Source: Desulfurococcales archaeon
GTDB taxonomy: Archaea; Thermoproteota; Thermoprotei_A; CAZTBM01; SZUA-1508
DNA: 35,671 nucleotides
Assembly: GCA_015661855.1 (NCBI GenBank)
Contig: DQVH01000010.1
Coordinates: 1-35,671 of the forward strand
Direction of reading: 5' to 3'
Under the pieces are notes generated by a model, which searched no databases, was not told the DNA's origin, and was given only the letters and a program-made list of their open reading frames with translations. Shown here one piece after another: positions 7,623-16,358 of the stretch (its first letter is position 1; each line of letters begins with the position of its first letter). The position numbers and the translations under genes were made by a program.

Positions 7623-8303
7623 ATGTCGAGTAAAGCAAGAGTTAAAGATAAATGGAGATTAAAGGAATGGTACACTATAGTAGCTCCACCAGTATTTGGA
7701 GAAGCAGTACTAGGTACTACACCTTCAGATGATCCACTAAAACTAATAGGTAGAGTTATTGAGACAACACTATACGATCTTACAGGAGACTTTACACTAC
7801 TCCATGTAAGATTATACTTCCAAATAATAAAGGTTGTAGGGAAAAAGTGTATAACGAGATTTAAAGGACATGAATTAGCAAGAGACTACGTTAAAAGCCT
7901 TATTCGAAGAAGGAGTAGTAAGGTACAGGGTATATTTGATGTTAAAACAAAGGATGGATATGAGTTAAGGATAACAGCTATGGCTTTAACATCATATAGA
8001 GCAAAGACTTCACAGAAAAAGGCAATAAGGAAGATAATGCAGAACATTATAACCAAGAGGGCATCAGAGATGACATTAGATGAACTAATACAGGCAATGG
8101 TGTTTGGTAAATTATCAACAGAAATATTTAATGAAGCGAAAAAGATCTACCCATTAAGAAAAGTTGAAATAGCAAAATCAAAATTACTAAAAATACCTAC
8201 ACCTGAAGGACCTAAACCTGCTGTTGTAATATCACCACTAATGCTAAAGGGTAAAGAGGCAGAAGCTTTAAAGAAGCAGGTTATTGTTGAATCAGAAACG
8301 TAA
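7623..8303 (+). CDS. rps3ae: 30S ribosomal protein S3Ae (eS1)
   Basis: The 226-residue protein has clear S3Ae features: KDKWRLKEWYTIVAPPVFGEAVLGTTPSDDP at the N-terminus, then TRFKGHELARDYVKSLIRRRSSKVQGIFDVKTKDGY, and AKTSQKKAIRKIMQ. It is a platform protein of the small subunit. The ATG follows GAGGATAGTAGT. The gene ends the S15 block. The following 142 bases hold no recognised gene or RNA; there is only an imperfect dyad around 8354-8384. Confidence 0.96.
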   Translation: MSSKARVKDKWRLKEWYTIVAPPVFGEAVLGTTPSDDPLKLIGRVIETTLYDLTGDFTLLHVRLYFQIIKVVGKKCITRFKGHELARDYVKSLIRRRSSKVQGIFDVKTKDGYELRITAMALTSYRAKTSQKKAIRKIMQNIITKRASEMTLDELIQAMVFGKLSTEIFNEAKKIYPLRKVEIAKSKLLKIPTPEGPKPAVVISPLMLKGKEAEALKKQVIVESET

Positions 8304-8445
8304 AAACAAGAGTTGAAAAGGTAATAATTTAACCAAACCAGACCATAATTATGTAAGAGTAGTAAATATCTCATAATCTTTACTCTAATCAAAGTGAATT
8401 ATATTGTAGTAGTAGTCCCAGTTAACACTAATATGGGGGCTCCTT

Positions 8446-9516
8446 TTGCCACATCAATACTGTAATATAGATATTGTTATAAAGACTGTAAAGGGATTTG
8501 AGAATACTGTAGCATCCTACATTAATGAGATAGATGAGAATGTTATAGTTGAACCTAAACCTAAAGGGTTTTTAGGGATAGTTCTAGTTAGAAACTGTAA
8601 AGATAAGTATGGTTTAGCTGAAAAAATAAAATCACAGATAATGGAGGCAGAAAAGGTATTAGTAGCTGAAGCATGTGTTAAAGCGGACCCTAAAGTAATA
8701 GCTGAAAAAGCAGCTCAAATAGCTAAAGAGAAAATATCACCAAATGAAACATTTGCTGTAAGAACTGTCAGGAGGGGTTCACATAACTATACAAGTGTTG
8801 ATGTTAACGTAATAGTTGGTGACTACGTAAGGAAAGCTACAAATGCGCTAGTAGATCTTACACATCCAGATAAAATTGTTGCAGTAGAGATATTCCAAGA
8901 TGAAGCAACTATATCAGTATACCCTGGAACTGAAGAATATAAGAAAATGAAACCTGGGAAAAAACCAGTACTAGACATCCTAGGTAAAATGAGTATTATA
9001 CAAATGCCATACCTAGGGCCACTTGATGCAACAAGAACTATGGGTGTTAGGATAGGGAGGGAAATTCAAACATTTGAGGTTAAAGAGTTAGTGATATCAC
9101 CTATAGGGCTAGTTGATGCATATCAACTCAAAGTATTCCTGGATGGAGTCTTTGAGGGTATAGAGTCAAGATATAAAATCCAGGTTAAAAGTTATGGTAG
9201 AAAAACAAGAAAAGTACCAGTATTTGTTCAAGACCTATATCAGCTTGTAAGGAGTAGATTTAATGAACCAATAATAGTATTTGAGCCTGAAGGAGATTAT
9301 ATAGTCAGTAAGGGAAGCGAACTTAAAAGTATATTCTTTGATAGAAAGGTTAAACGTGTAAACATGCTCATAGGGTCTAGAGAGGGTATACCATCAGGTA
9401 TATACAGGTTTGCAGATTTAGTGCTCGACATATGTCCTGGAGTAACTATATCTACAGATTATGCAGCCGCATCAGCAATAATGGCTGTACTTACAGTTTT
9501 AGGAGGAGGAGTATAA
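8446..9516 (+). CDS. THUMP-domain RNA methyltransferase with SPOUT fold (AF2226-like)
   Basis: The N-terminal half (about residues 60-160) is a THUMP RNA-binding domain, seen in ETFAVRTVRRGSHNYTSVDVN followed by a VDLTHPDKIVAVEIF strand. The C-terminal third, with VNMLIGSREGIPSGIYRFADLVLDICPG and STDYAAASAIMAV, has the glycine-rich and helix pattern of the archaeal SPOUT_MTase_2 group, trefoil-knot methylases. It probably methylates tRNA or rRNA; the target is unknown. The TTG start lies behind GGGGGC. The neighbouring GlmU-like gene starts one base after the stop, indicating an operon. Confidence 0.72.
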   Translation: MPHQYCNIDIVIKTVKGFENTVASYINEIDENVIVEPKPKGFLGIVLVRNCKDKYGLAEKIKSQIMEAEKVLVAEACVKADPKVIAEKAAQIAKEKISPNETFAVRTVRRGSHNYTSVDVNVIVGDYVRKATNALVDLTHPDKIVAVEIFQDEATISVYPGTEEYKKMKPGKKPVLDILGKMSIIQMPYLGPLDATRTMGVRIGREIQTFEVKELVISPIGLVDAYQLKVFLDGVFEGIESRYKIQVKSYGRKTRKVPVFVQDLYQLVRSRFNEPIIVFEPEGDYIVSKGSELKSIFFDRKVKRVNMLIGSREGIPSGIYRFADLVLDICPGVTISTDYAAASAIMAVLTVLGGGV

Positions 9517-9517
9517 A

Positions 9518-10828
9518 GTGGTTCAAGCTGTAATCTTAGCTGCAGGTGAAGGTAAAAGGCTAGAGCCATTCTCATATACTAAGCCAAAACCACTAATACC
9601 TATACTAGATAGACCGCTAATAGACTATATAATAGAAAATCTAAGGAATGTGGGTGTAAATGAGATATTAATTGTTGTTTCACACTTAAAAGAGAAAATA
9701 ATGCAGCACCTTAGTAGTGGAGAAAAATATAATGTTAGAATACATTACATTGTCCAGGAGAAACCTCTTGGTACAGCTCATGCAATAAAAGCTATTAAAG
9801 AATACGTTAAACCACCATTCATAATATACTACGGTGACGTATTAGTATCACACCAATACTTACTGAAACTATTAAATCTTAAGAGTAAACATCACCTAGT
9901 GATACTCGCTACTAAAACTAAAACACCATGGGATTATGGGGTTTTAAGAGTTGAGGACAATAATGTAATAGACATTATTGAGAAGCCTGAAAAGGGTAAA
10001 GAGCCATCAAATCTAATTAATGCTGGAGTATACCTAGCAGATGAGACAATACTAAAATATGTAAACAAGATACATCTATCTCCACGAGGAGAATACGAAT
10101 TAACTGATGCAATAAAGTTAATGATTAAAAACGGCTACAGTACTTCATACGTAGAAGTACCACAAAGTGAATGGTTTGAATTAGGAAAGGTATGGGATAT
10201 ACTAGACATTAATAGGGAGTTTTTACAACGTAAACTTAAACAATACAAAAATGGAATAATTAAAGGTGATGTCAGTAGTAGAGCTACAATAGAGGGTCCA
10301 GTATATATAGATGAAGGAGCTAAAGTATTAAGTGGAGTATACATTAAGGGGCCAGCATACATAGGCAAAAATGCCGAAATAGGCCCTAACTCATATATTA
10401 GACCCTATAGTATTATTGGTAAAAATACTAGAATTGGAAATGCTTGTGAAGTGAAAGCAAGTGTTATAATGGATCATACTCATGCAGCACACCTAACATA
10501 TATAGGTGATAGCGTTATAGGTAGCTATGTGAATTTAGGAGCAGGCACAATAACAGCCAATTTAAGATTTGATAATAAAACAGTTAAAGTTAGACTTAAA
10601 GGTAAAAGAATTGACAGTGGTAAGAGGAAGTTAGGAGCATTCATAGGAGATTACGTTAAAACAGGTATAAATGTATCGATAATGCCCGGTGTTAAAATAG
10701 GTGCATATTCATGGATTGCTCCAGGAGCGGTAGTCTATGATGATATACCTCCAAGATCATTCTATAAACAGGTAAGTACGGTATTTAAAGTGGTTCCACT
10801 ATCTCTAAAGGAGGATAATATTAAGTGA
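9518..10828 (+). CDS. Bifunctional sugar-1-phosphate nucleotidylyltransferase / acetyltransferase (GlmU-like)
   Basis: The N-terminal Rossmann-like domain has the nucleotidyltransferase signature LAAGEGKRLEPFSYTKPKPLIPI (residues 7-29), the Gln/Gly pocket QEKPLGTAHAI, and YYGDVLV for metal binding. From about residue 250 a left-handed beta-helix of hexapeptide repeats follows, with NLGAGTITANLRFDNK, the acyltransferase motif of archaeal GlmU-type enzymes such as Sulfolobus ST0452. It likely makes UDP-GlcNAc or dTDP-glucose-type precursors for glycosylation; the exact sugar cannot be read from sequence. The GTG start follows GGAGGAGGA, and the stop overlaps the next GTG start. Confidence 0.9.
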   Translation: MVQAVILAAGEGKRLEPFSYTKPKPLIPILDRPLIDYIIENLRNVGVNEILIVVSHLKEKIMQHLSSGEKYNVRIHYIVQEKPLGTAHAIKAIKEYVKPPFIIYYGDVLVSHQYLLKLLNLKSKHHLVILATKTKTPWDYGVLRVEDNNVIDIIEKPEKGKEPSNLINAGVYLADETILKYVNKIHLSPRGEYELTDAIKLMIKNGYSTSYVEVPQSEWFELGKVWDILDINREFLQRKLKQYKNGIIKGDVSSRATIEGPVYIDEGAKVLSGVYIKGPAYIGKNAEIGPNSYIRPYSIIGKNTRIGNACEVKASVIMDHTHAAHLTYIGDSVIGSYVNLGAGTITANLRFDNKTVKVRLKGKRIDSGKRKLGAFIGDYVKTGINVSIMPGVKIGAYSWIAPGAVVYDDIPPRSFYKQVSTVFKVVPLSLKEDNIK

Positions 10829-12465
10829 CATTAGTTAGAGAGGCTAATATAATAGTAAAGGATCATAGGAAAATGGATTTAAAAGTAGTCATAGCCTACC
10901 CTTCAACATATAGAGCAGCAATATCAACTCTCTCAATACATATGCTCTATTACTACTTAAACTCCTACGAGAATGTTGTAGCTGAAAGAACAGTGTTAGA
11001 CCTAGGTAGAATTAGTACATCGTATATCTCGTTAGAAAGTAAAATTCCAATTAAAAAGTATGATATGATACTCTTTAGCGTTCACTACGAGTTAGACTAC
11101 ATAAACATAGTTGATATACTTTACAATTCAGGAATACCATTATATTCTAAAAGTAGAGGTGGAAAAGACCCGATAATAATTATTGGTGGACCTACAGTTA
11201 CAGCTAATCCTGAACCATTAGCAGAACTAGCCGACATAATAGTTATAGGGGAGATGGAGCAACCACTGGAAACAATAGTTAACGAGTATTTAAGTTCACA
11301 TTCGAAGAGAGATTTCTTAGATAGACTAGTTGGTAAAGAGGGTTTCTATATACCATCTTATGGTAGACATTATGTAAGAAAGTCATGGGTTAAAGACTCA
11401 ACATTAAAATCAGCAATAACACCTATAGAGCAAATTCAACCCCTAGAAGAAAAATACTATCCCATATATGGTAGAGCATACTTAATAGAGATTTCTAGAG
11501 GATGTGGTTTTGGGTGTAGATTTTGCCTCCTAGACTACATTTCCAGACCTCCAAGATATAAGGATTACAAGTTAATCCTTAACTCCATAAGTGAGGGTAT
11601 TATTAGAAATAATGTTGATAAAGTTGTACTAGTTTCATCATCCCCTTTAAGCCATCCCAAAGCCAAATTAATACTCAAATATATTGTTGATGAATTGCAG
11701 CTCCAACTCTCTATACCATCTTTAAGAGCTGATACACTAGATGAAGAAGTATTACACTTAATCCACCGTGGGGGACAAAAAACACTTACACTAGCACCCG
11801 AAGTTGCAGTAGATAAACTGAGAATGGCATTGAATAAGAAGATCCCTAATACACTATTCTTTAATGTAGTAAAGTGCGCATGGAATACCGGATTTAGAAA
11901 ACTAAAACTATACTTTCTATTTAATGTTCCGGGAGAGACAAAGAACGATTTAAATGCCATACCTAAGGTTATCAGTAAGCTAGCTAAAATAGGATACAAC
12001 TATACTGGAGCTATACATGTAACACTAAACCCGCTAATACCAAAAGCACAAACACCTCTACAGTGGATGCCCCTACCTTCACTTGAAGAAATACGCTATA
12101 AAAGTAAGTATCTAAAGAGCATATTAAGATCAAACATTGTAAAACTTGATATACTTAACCCGAAATTATCATACATACAAATGGTACTTTCCCTAGGTGA
12201 TAGAAATACACTAAAACTTATAACTAAATGGTTTACGTATGGTAAGGGGTTAAGTGGATGGAGTAGAGCTTTGAGAGAAGAAGGGACACTAGTAAAAAAC
12301 ATTATAAAAAGGAGACTAGATGAACCACTACCCTGGGATCACATAGATTTAGGCTTAGGCAAAGAGTATCTTAAAATAGAGTGGGATCTATACAGTAAGT
12401 GTGAGACGACACCACCCTGTACTACAGGATGTTCTAGATGTAAACTATGTGGAGAGCTGGGTTAA
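10825..12465 (+). CDS. Radical SAM protein with N-terminal B12-binding-like domain and C-terminal Cys cluster
   Basis: The 546-residue protein has an N-terminal alpha/beta domain of the type that can bind cobalamin (about residues 20-150, with IIIGGPTVTANPEPLAELADIIVIGEME). It is followed by a radical SAM barrel whose 4Fe-4S ligands are SRGCGFGCRFC (C227, C231, C234; CX3CX2C). Five Cys at 526, 532, 536, 539 and 542 close the protein and could hold a second iron-sulfur cluster. It belongs to the broad COG1031/COG1032 radical SAM group of archaea. The substrate is unknown. Its GTG start overlaps the upstream stop (GTGA), and DUF2095 follows after three bases. Confidence 0.8.
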   Translation: MTLVREANIIVKDHRKMDLKVVIAYPSTYRAAISTLSIHMLYYYLNSYENVVAERTVLDLGRISTSYISLESKIPIKKYDMILFSVHYELDYINIVDILYNSGIPLYSKSRGGKDPIIIIGGPTVTANPEPLAELADIIVIGEMEQPLETIVNEYLSSHSKRDFLDRLVGKEGFYIPSYGRHYVRKSWVKDSTLKSAITPIEQIQPLEEKYYPIYGRAYLIEISRGCGFGCRFCLLDYISRPPRYKDYKLILNSISEGIIRNNVDKVVLVSSSPLSHPKAKLILKYIVDELQLQLSIPSLRADTLDEEVLHLIHRGGQKTLTLAPEVAVDKLRMALNKKIPNTLFFNVVKCAWNTGFRKLKLYFLFNVPGETKNDLNAIPKVISKLAKIGYNYTGAIHVTLNPLIPKAQTPLQWMPLPSLEEIRYKSKYLKSILRSNIVKLDILNPKLSYIQMVLSLGDRNTLKLITKWFTYGKGLSGWSRALREEGTLVKNIIKRRLDEPLPWDHIDLGLGKEYLKIEWDLYSKCETTPPCTTGCSRCKLCGELG

Positions 12466-12468
12466 GTT

Positions 12469-12822
12469 ATGCGTAGAAAAGGATTAATGATAGAAATGGA
12501 TTTAGACGAGTTTAGAAGGAATTTTCCACACTTAGCAAGTGAAATTCTAGATGAGAAAGGAATTAAGATGAAAGTATACTTTAAGAAAGCTAAAAAGCAG
12601 AGTGATCCATGGAGAGGGTATAACCCAACAGTCATAGACTTTATACGTAGAGCTAGATGTGAAGAGGAAGCTTTAGAAGTAATAGATTTTATGGAGAAAC
12701 GTGGTGAAATATCAAAAGAGTATGCTGAGTCTCTTCGAAAACAGTTGAAAGAGAAAGGGTTAAAGTCTTTTGGTAGTTTTAAGGAGCCAGGTTACTACTT
12801 TAAGAAAGCTGGTATTGTTTGA
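12469..12822 (+). CDS. DUF2095 family protein of unknown function
   Basis: This 117-residue soluble protein starts with MDLDEFRRNFPHLASEI and contains PWRGYNPTVIDFIRRARCEEEALEVIDFMEKRGEIS, matching the archaeal DUF2095 family as I recall it. The middle helices and the basic C-terminus (KEPGYYFKKAGIV) give no catalytic motif. It probably shares the transcript of the radical SAM gene three bases upstream. It ends six bases from the stop of the opposite-strand YchF gene, so the two transcripts converge with no room for a spacer. Confidence 0.7.
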   Translation: MRRKGLMIEMDLDEFRRNFPHLASEILDEKGIKMKVYFKKAKKQSDPWRGYNPTVIDFIRRARCEEEALEVIDFMEKRGEISKEYAESLRKQLKEKGLKSFGSFKEPGYYFKKAGIV

Positions 12823-12828
12823 TAACAT

Positions 12829-14046
12829 CTACTTTCTAGCTTTAGCTGCAACTATCTTTATTACATCATTATCTTTAAGTATATAATCTTCACCTAACCT
12901 CCTCTTACTTCTAGCATCAATAGCGTATAGGAAGGTTTTACCTAGATCGGTATGTATCTTGTAGGCGAGTTCTCTAGCAGTAGTCCCCCTCTTAACAAGG
13001 AGTGCATCAGGTAGAACTCTACCACTATGATCTGTAAGTTTATTATGGTCTTCAACAGGGTATACAACTATCATATCTAATAGTTTAAAGAATGCACTAT
13101 TTATTACCTGTTGAACTCCTGTAGAACCCCACACCTTTAGCACTCTTTCCTCAATGTACTTTAGTGCCCTCATTTGCTCATGAGTTAATAGATCTCTCCT
13201 AACTATTTCAAACGTTGGATCACCAGGAATATACTTTATTAATCCCTTATTAGCAGCTTTTCTAAGAGCTAACTCTGATAATGCTGAAACGGGTATAACT
13301 ATGCGATTACTTAGCTCATTTTGTAATCTTTTAATATTATCTATAGCCTCAGGTATATCAGCTTTATTAGCTGCAATTATTATTGGTTTAGCTATTTTCC
13401 TTATCTCACTCGCTATAATCTTTAGCTCTTCATCCCTAATACTACTAGCCTTAACGTTTTCAAGCTTTAAGTTCTTCAAAGCTTTAATGACAGCACTCCT
13501 ATCTATAGATAGTCCTACCAGTCTATCAGCTATTGCATCTTCAAGTTTCTTAACACCACTATCTACCTGTCTTACTAGTTTTTGCCAGTCCCTTCTCAAT
13601 ATTTGGTAAAGCCACATATCCACTTCTCTCTCAATACTTAAAACATCATCTAATGGGTCATGGGTTCCAGGTGGTACAGGCCTCCCTTCCTCATCTGTAC
13701 TTCCTGAAGCATCAATAACGTGTATTAGTGCATCAGCTTGCCTAATGTTGTCTAGAAACTTATTACCCAAACCTCTACCCTTATGAGCTCCAGGTATGAG
13801 TCCAGCGATATCAACAAGCTTAACGGGTATAAAGCGTTCACCATTAATACAGAGTGAATTTCTCGGATTATCTTTAACACCTAACTCTCTACATACACAC
13901 TTCTTCCTCAAATAGGCTATACCAATATTAGGCTCTATAGTAGTAAATGGTCTATTAGATATTTCAACATGAAGCATTGTAGCTGCAGCAAAGAAGGTAC
14001 TCTTACCAACATTGGTTTTACCTATAACACCAACTAATGGGGGCAT
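12829..14046 (-). CDS. YchF/Obg-like GTPase with TGS domain
   Basis: The 405-residue P-loop GTPase has G1 GKTNVGKST (residues 9-17), G3 DIAGLIPGAHKGRGLGNKFLDNIRQ, and G4 NKAD. A C-terminal TGS domain (PDALLVKRGTTARELAYKIHTDLGKTFLYAID) follows a helical linker. The canonical NKxD motif predicts GTP specificity, unlike bacterial and eukaryotic YchF/OLA1, which have NxxE and prefer ATP. A Cys cluster CVCRELGV...NSLC lies between G2 and G3, usual for the archaeal group. A role in ribosome or translation quality control is inferred from the family. It reads toward DUF2095 and shares a divergent promoter region with serA. Confidence 0.92.
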   Translation of the reverse strand: MPPLVGVIGKTNVGKSTFFAAATMLHVEISNRPFTTIEPNIGIAYLRKKCVCRELGVKDNPRNSLCINGERFIPVKLVDIAGLIPGAHKGRGLGNKFLDNIRQADALIHVIDASGSTDEEGRPVPPGTHDPLDDVLSIEREVDMWLYQILRRDWQKLVRQVDSGVKKLEDAIADRLVGLSIDRSAVIKALKNLKLENVKASSIRDEELKIIASEIRKIAKPIIIAANKADIPEAIDNIKRLQNELSNRIVIPVSALSELALRKAANKGLIKYIPGDPTFEIVRRDLLTHEQMRALKYIEERVLKVWGSTGVQQVINSAFFKLLDMIVVYPVEDHNKLTDHSGRVLPDALLVKRGTTARELAYKIHTDLGKTFLYAIDARSKRRLGEDYILKDNDVIKIVAAKARK

Positions 14047-14145
14047 ACTATAACACCATACTGCATCACTAATAAGTTACAGTCTCAGAGATAACTTTAT
14101 CTAAACACAATATGAATTAAACTAAGTAGCGGAGAGGAATAGGCT

Positions 14146-15081
14146 ATGAGCAGTATTAAAGTCTTAGTATCAGACCCAATAAGTGAGAATGCTATAAACC
14201 TTCTGAAAAGCAAAGGATTAATAGTTGATGAGAAGCCGGAAATATCACACGAAGAACTAAAAAGAATCATAGAGCAATACCATGTACTTATAGTTAGGAG
14301 TAGAACTAAAGTTACAAGAGATATAATAGACTCTGGAAGAAATCTAAAAATAATTGCGAGAGCAGGTGTTGGACTAGACAATATTGATGTGGAGTACGCT
14401 AAAAGTAAAGGTATAACTATACTTAACGCTCCAGAAGCACCAACAATAGCTGTAGCAGAACTCACAATAGGATTAATGATAGCTATAGCTAGAGGTATAT
14501 GTTTAGGGAATATGGCATTAAAGGAGGGTAAATGGATAAAGAAACAGCTAATGGGGTTTGAACTTTACGGAAAAACCCTCGGAATAATAGGGTTTGGTAG
14601 GATAGGTAAAGAGGTAGCTAAAAGGGCAAAAGCATTCGGTATGAACGTTATTGCAATATCAAGGAGGGATATAAGTAGGGAGGCTAGAGAGCTAGGAGTA
14701 GAAGCAGCTAAAGACCTAGACGACTTATTAAGAAAATCAGATATCATAACACTCCATGTACCATTAACTCCAAAAACATACCACATGATTGGTGAAAGAG
14801 AGTTCAGTATAATGAAGGATGGAGTTGTAATAATAAATACTGCTAGGGGAGCAGTAATTGACGGTAAAGCACTATTAAAAGCATTAAAATCAGGTAAAGT
14901 TTATGCTGCAGGACTAGACGTCTATGAGCATGAGCCACCACAGGAAGACTGGGAGTGGGAATTAATTAGACATCCAAGGGTTATAGCGGTACCACATATT
15001 GGAGCTCAAACTAGGGAAGCTCAAGAGAAAGCGGGAATGATAATAGCTGAGAAAATACTAAAAACACTAAACATAAAATAG
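14146..15081 (+). CDS. serA: D-3-phosphoglycerate dehydrogenase-type 2-hydroxyacid dehydrogenase (short form)
   Basis: The 311-residue NAD-dependent enzyme has the substrate-binding VRSRTKV, the nucleotide motif GIIGFGRIGKEV near residue 148, and the catalytic set Arg (ARGAVID), Glu (DVYEHEPP) and His (VPHIGAQT). This class oxidises 3-phosphoglycerate in serine synthesis. The regulatory ASB and ACT domains of long SerA forms are missing, which is common in archaea, so feedback control by serine through ACT is not expected. The substrate call is by closest family; another 2-hydroxyacid is possible. GGAGAGGA precedes the ATG. Confidence 0.85.
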   Translation: MSSIKVLVSDPISENAINLLKSKGLIVDEKPEISHEELKRIIEQYHVLIVRSRTKVTRDIIDSGRNLKIIARAGVGLDNIDVEYAKSKGITILNAPEAPTIAVAELTIGLMIAIARGICLGNMALKEGKWIKKQLMGFELYGKTLGIIGFGRIGKEVAKRAKAFGMNVIAISRRDISREARELGVEAAKDLDDLLRKSDIITLHVPLTPKTYHMIGEREFSIMKDGVVIINTARGAVIDGKALLKALKSGKVYAAGLDVYEHEPPQEDWEWELIRHPRVIAVPHIGAQTREAQEKAGMIIAEKILKTLNIK

Positions 15082-15130
15082 CACATATAGTATTATTTGA
15101 AATACTACTCAACCTAGCGTTAGGAAAAGT

Positions 15131-15139
15131 AATATATAC
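15131..15139 (+). promoter_or_regulatory. TATA box for the L15e-led superoperon
   Basis: AATATATAC preceded by GGAAAAGT (BRE-like) predicts initiation near 15162, about 43 bases before the L15e ATG. The best-looking promoter in the window by eye. Confidence 0.65.
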
Positions 15140-15204
15140 GACTCGCTTTTAGTGTAGAGTAAGGCGAATATGAGAAGGGAGTAGGTCAAAGGTGTAATAA
15201 AACA

Positions 15205-15843
15205 ATGTCAATGTATAAATATCTCCAACAACTATGGAAGAGACCATATGATGGAGAGTTTGGAGAAATACTCAAACAGAGATTGATAAAGTGGAGAAGA
15301 GAGCCATCCATAGTTAGAATAGAGAAACCAACAAGAATAGATAGAGCTAGATCTCTAGGATATAAGGCTAAACAGGGAATTATAGTTGTTCGTGTAAGAG
15401 TTAGAAAGGGTACATTAAGAAAGCCTAGACCAAATAAAGGTAGAAGACCTAAGAGAATGGGTGTCTATGGTCATACCCCAAGAAAAAGTCTAAGACTGAT
15501 AGCCGAAGAGAGAGCTGCAAGAAAATATCCAAACCTAGAAGTATTAAATAGCTATTACGTAGGTGAAGATGGAAGATATAAATGGTTTGAAGTAATACTA
15601 GTTGATCCACACCATCCAGTAATAAAGAGTGATCCAAACCTAAACTGGATAACAAGTAGAGTTCATAGGGGTAGAGTGTTTAGAGGATTAACATCCGCAG
15701 GAAAAAAGATGAGAGGTTTAAGGAAGAGTAGAGGATTAAGAGGAACACACAAGTATAAGTGGAAGAAGAAGCAGAAGGAGCGAAAACTTAGGAAACGACA
15801 TGAAGCATCAAGAGGAGCTCGTGTAATAAAGCCAGAAGAGTAA
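15205..15843 (+). CDS. rpl15e: 50S ribosomal protein L15e
   Basis: The very basic 212-residue protein matches L15e: MYKYLQQLWKRPYDG at the N-terminus, RIDRARSLGYKAKQGIIVVRVRVRKG, and the closing HKYKWKKKQKERKLRKRHEASR. The second ATG (15211, MYKY...) is an equally plausible start. It sits deep in the large subunit. In archaea it commonly heads the exosome/RNase P block, as here: the DUF54 protein, Rpp30 and Pop5 follow. Confidence 0.97.
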   Translation: MSMYKYLQQLWKRPYDGEFGEILKQRLIKWRREPSIVRIEKPTRIDRARSLGYKAKQGIIVVRVRVRKGTLRKPRPNKGRRPKRMGVYGHTPRKSLRLIAEERAARKYPNLEVLNSYYVGEDGRYKWFEVILVDPHHPVIKSDPNLNWITSRVHRGRVFRGLTSAGKKMRGLRKSRGLRGTHKYKWKKKQKERKLRKRHEASRGARVIKPEE

Positions 15844-15899
15844 AAAGAATTGAAAGTAAATTGGATATTCGATCTAATTTAAACATTAGGTAGTTCTTA

Positions 15900-16358
15900 A
15901 TGGGGTATAGTGTTAAGTTAAAGGAAATAAGCTTTACCGTAACAGTTCATGCAACTGAAGATAAAAGTAAGGTTATCAAAGCTCTATTAGAACTAATACC
16001 CGAAAAGCTAAGGAAGAAAATTAGCATTACTGAAACAGCATATAAAGGATACTATGGAAACCCAATAACACTCTTATCAGTTGTAGTAAGGGGTAGACTT
16101 GCAACTGAGGTATTAAAATACATTATCGAGAGAATGGACGATACTAGTAAGAAAATTCTCAATGTAACACTTGATCAAAGAGTAGATCAAGCTCATAGAC
16201 TACACATGAGGTTTAGTAAACAAGAGGCATATCAAGGAAGACTAATACTATATGATGGCGATGACATAATAAAAGTTATTCTATCGTTTAAGTTTAAAGG
16301 AGGTATTGGAGAATTAAGAGAGTATCTAAAATCTATAGGGATGTTATCTAATGTCTAA
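15900..16358 (+). CDS. Predicted exosome-associated RNA-binding protein (DUF54/COG1325)
   Basis: The 152-residue protein matches the archaeal DUF54 group, predicted to have an L5-like RNA-binding fold. Visible landmarks are VTVHATEDKSKVIKAL at the N-terminus, ETAYKGYYGNPITLLSVVVRG, and RLHMRFSKQEAYQGRLILYDGDDIIKVILSFK. It has long been noted as a member of the exosome superoperon; its biochemical role is not settled. The last eight bases overlap the Rpp30 start (ATGTCTAA), implying coupled translation. Confidence 0.8.
   Translation: MGYSVKLKEISFTVTVHATEDKSKVIKALLELIPEKLRKKISITETAYKGYYGNPITLLSVVVRGRLATEVLKYIIERMDDTSKKILNVTLDQRVDQAHRLHMRFSKQEAYQGRLILYDGDDIIKVILSFKFKGGIGELREYLKSIGMLSNV

Noticed and set aside
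8304..8445. RNA gene or riboswitch before the THUMP gene
   Set aside because: Only an imperfect dyad (AGAGTAGTAAA with TTTACTCT) and AT-rich sequence were seen; no C/D boxes or stable GC-rich structure.
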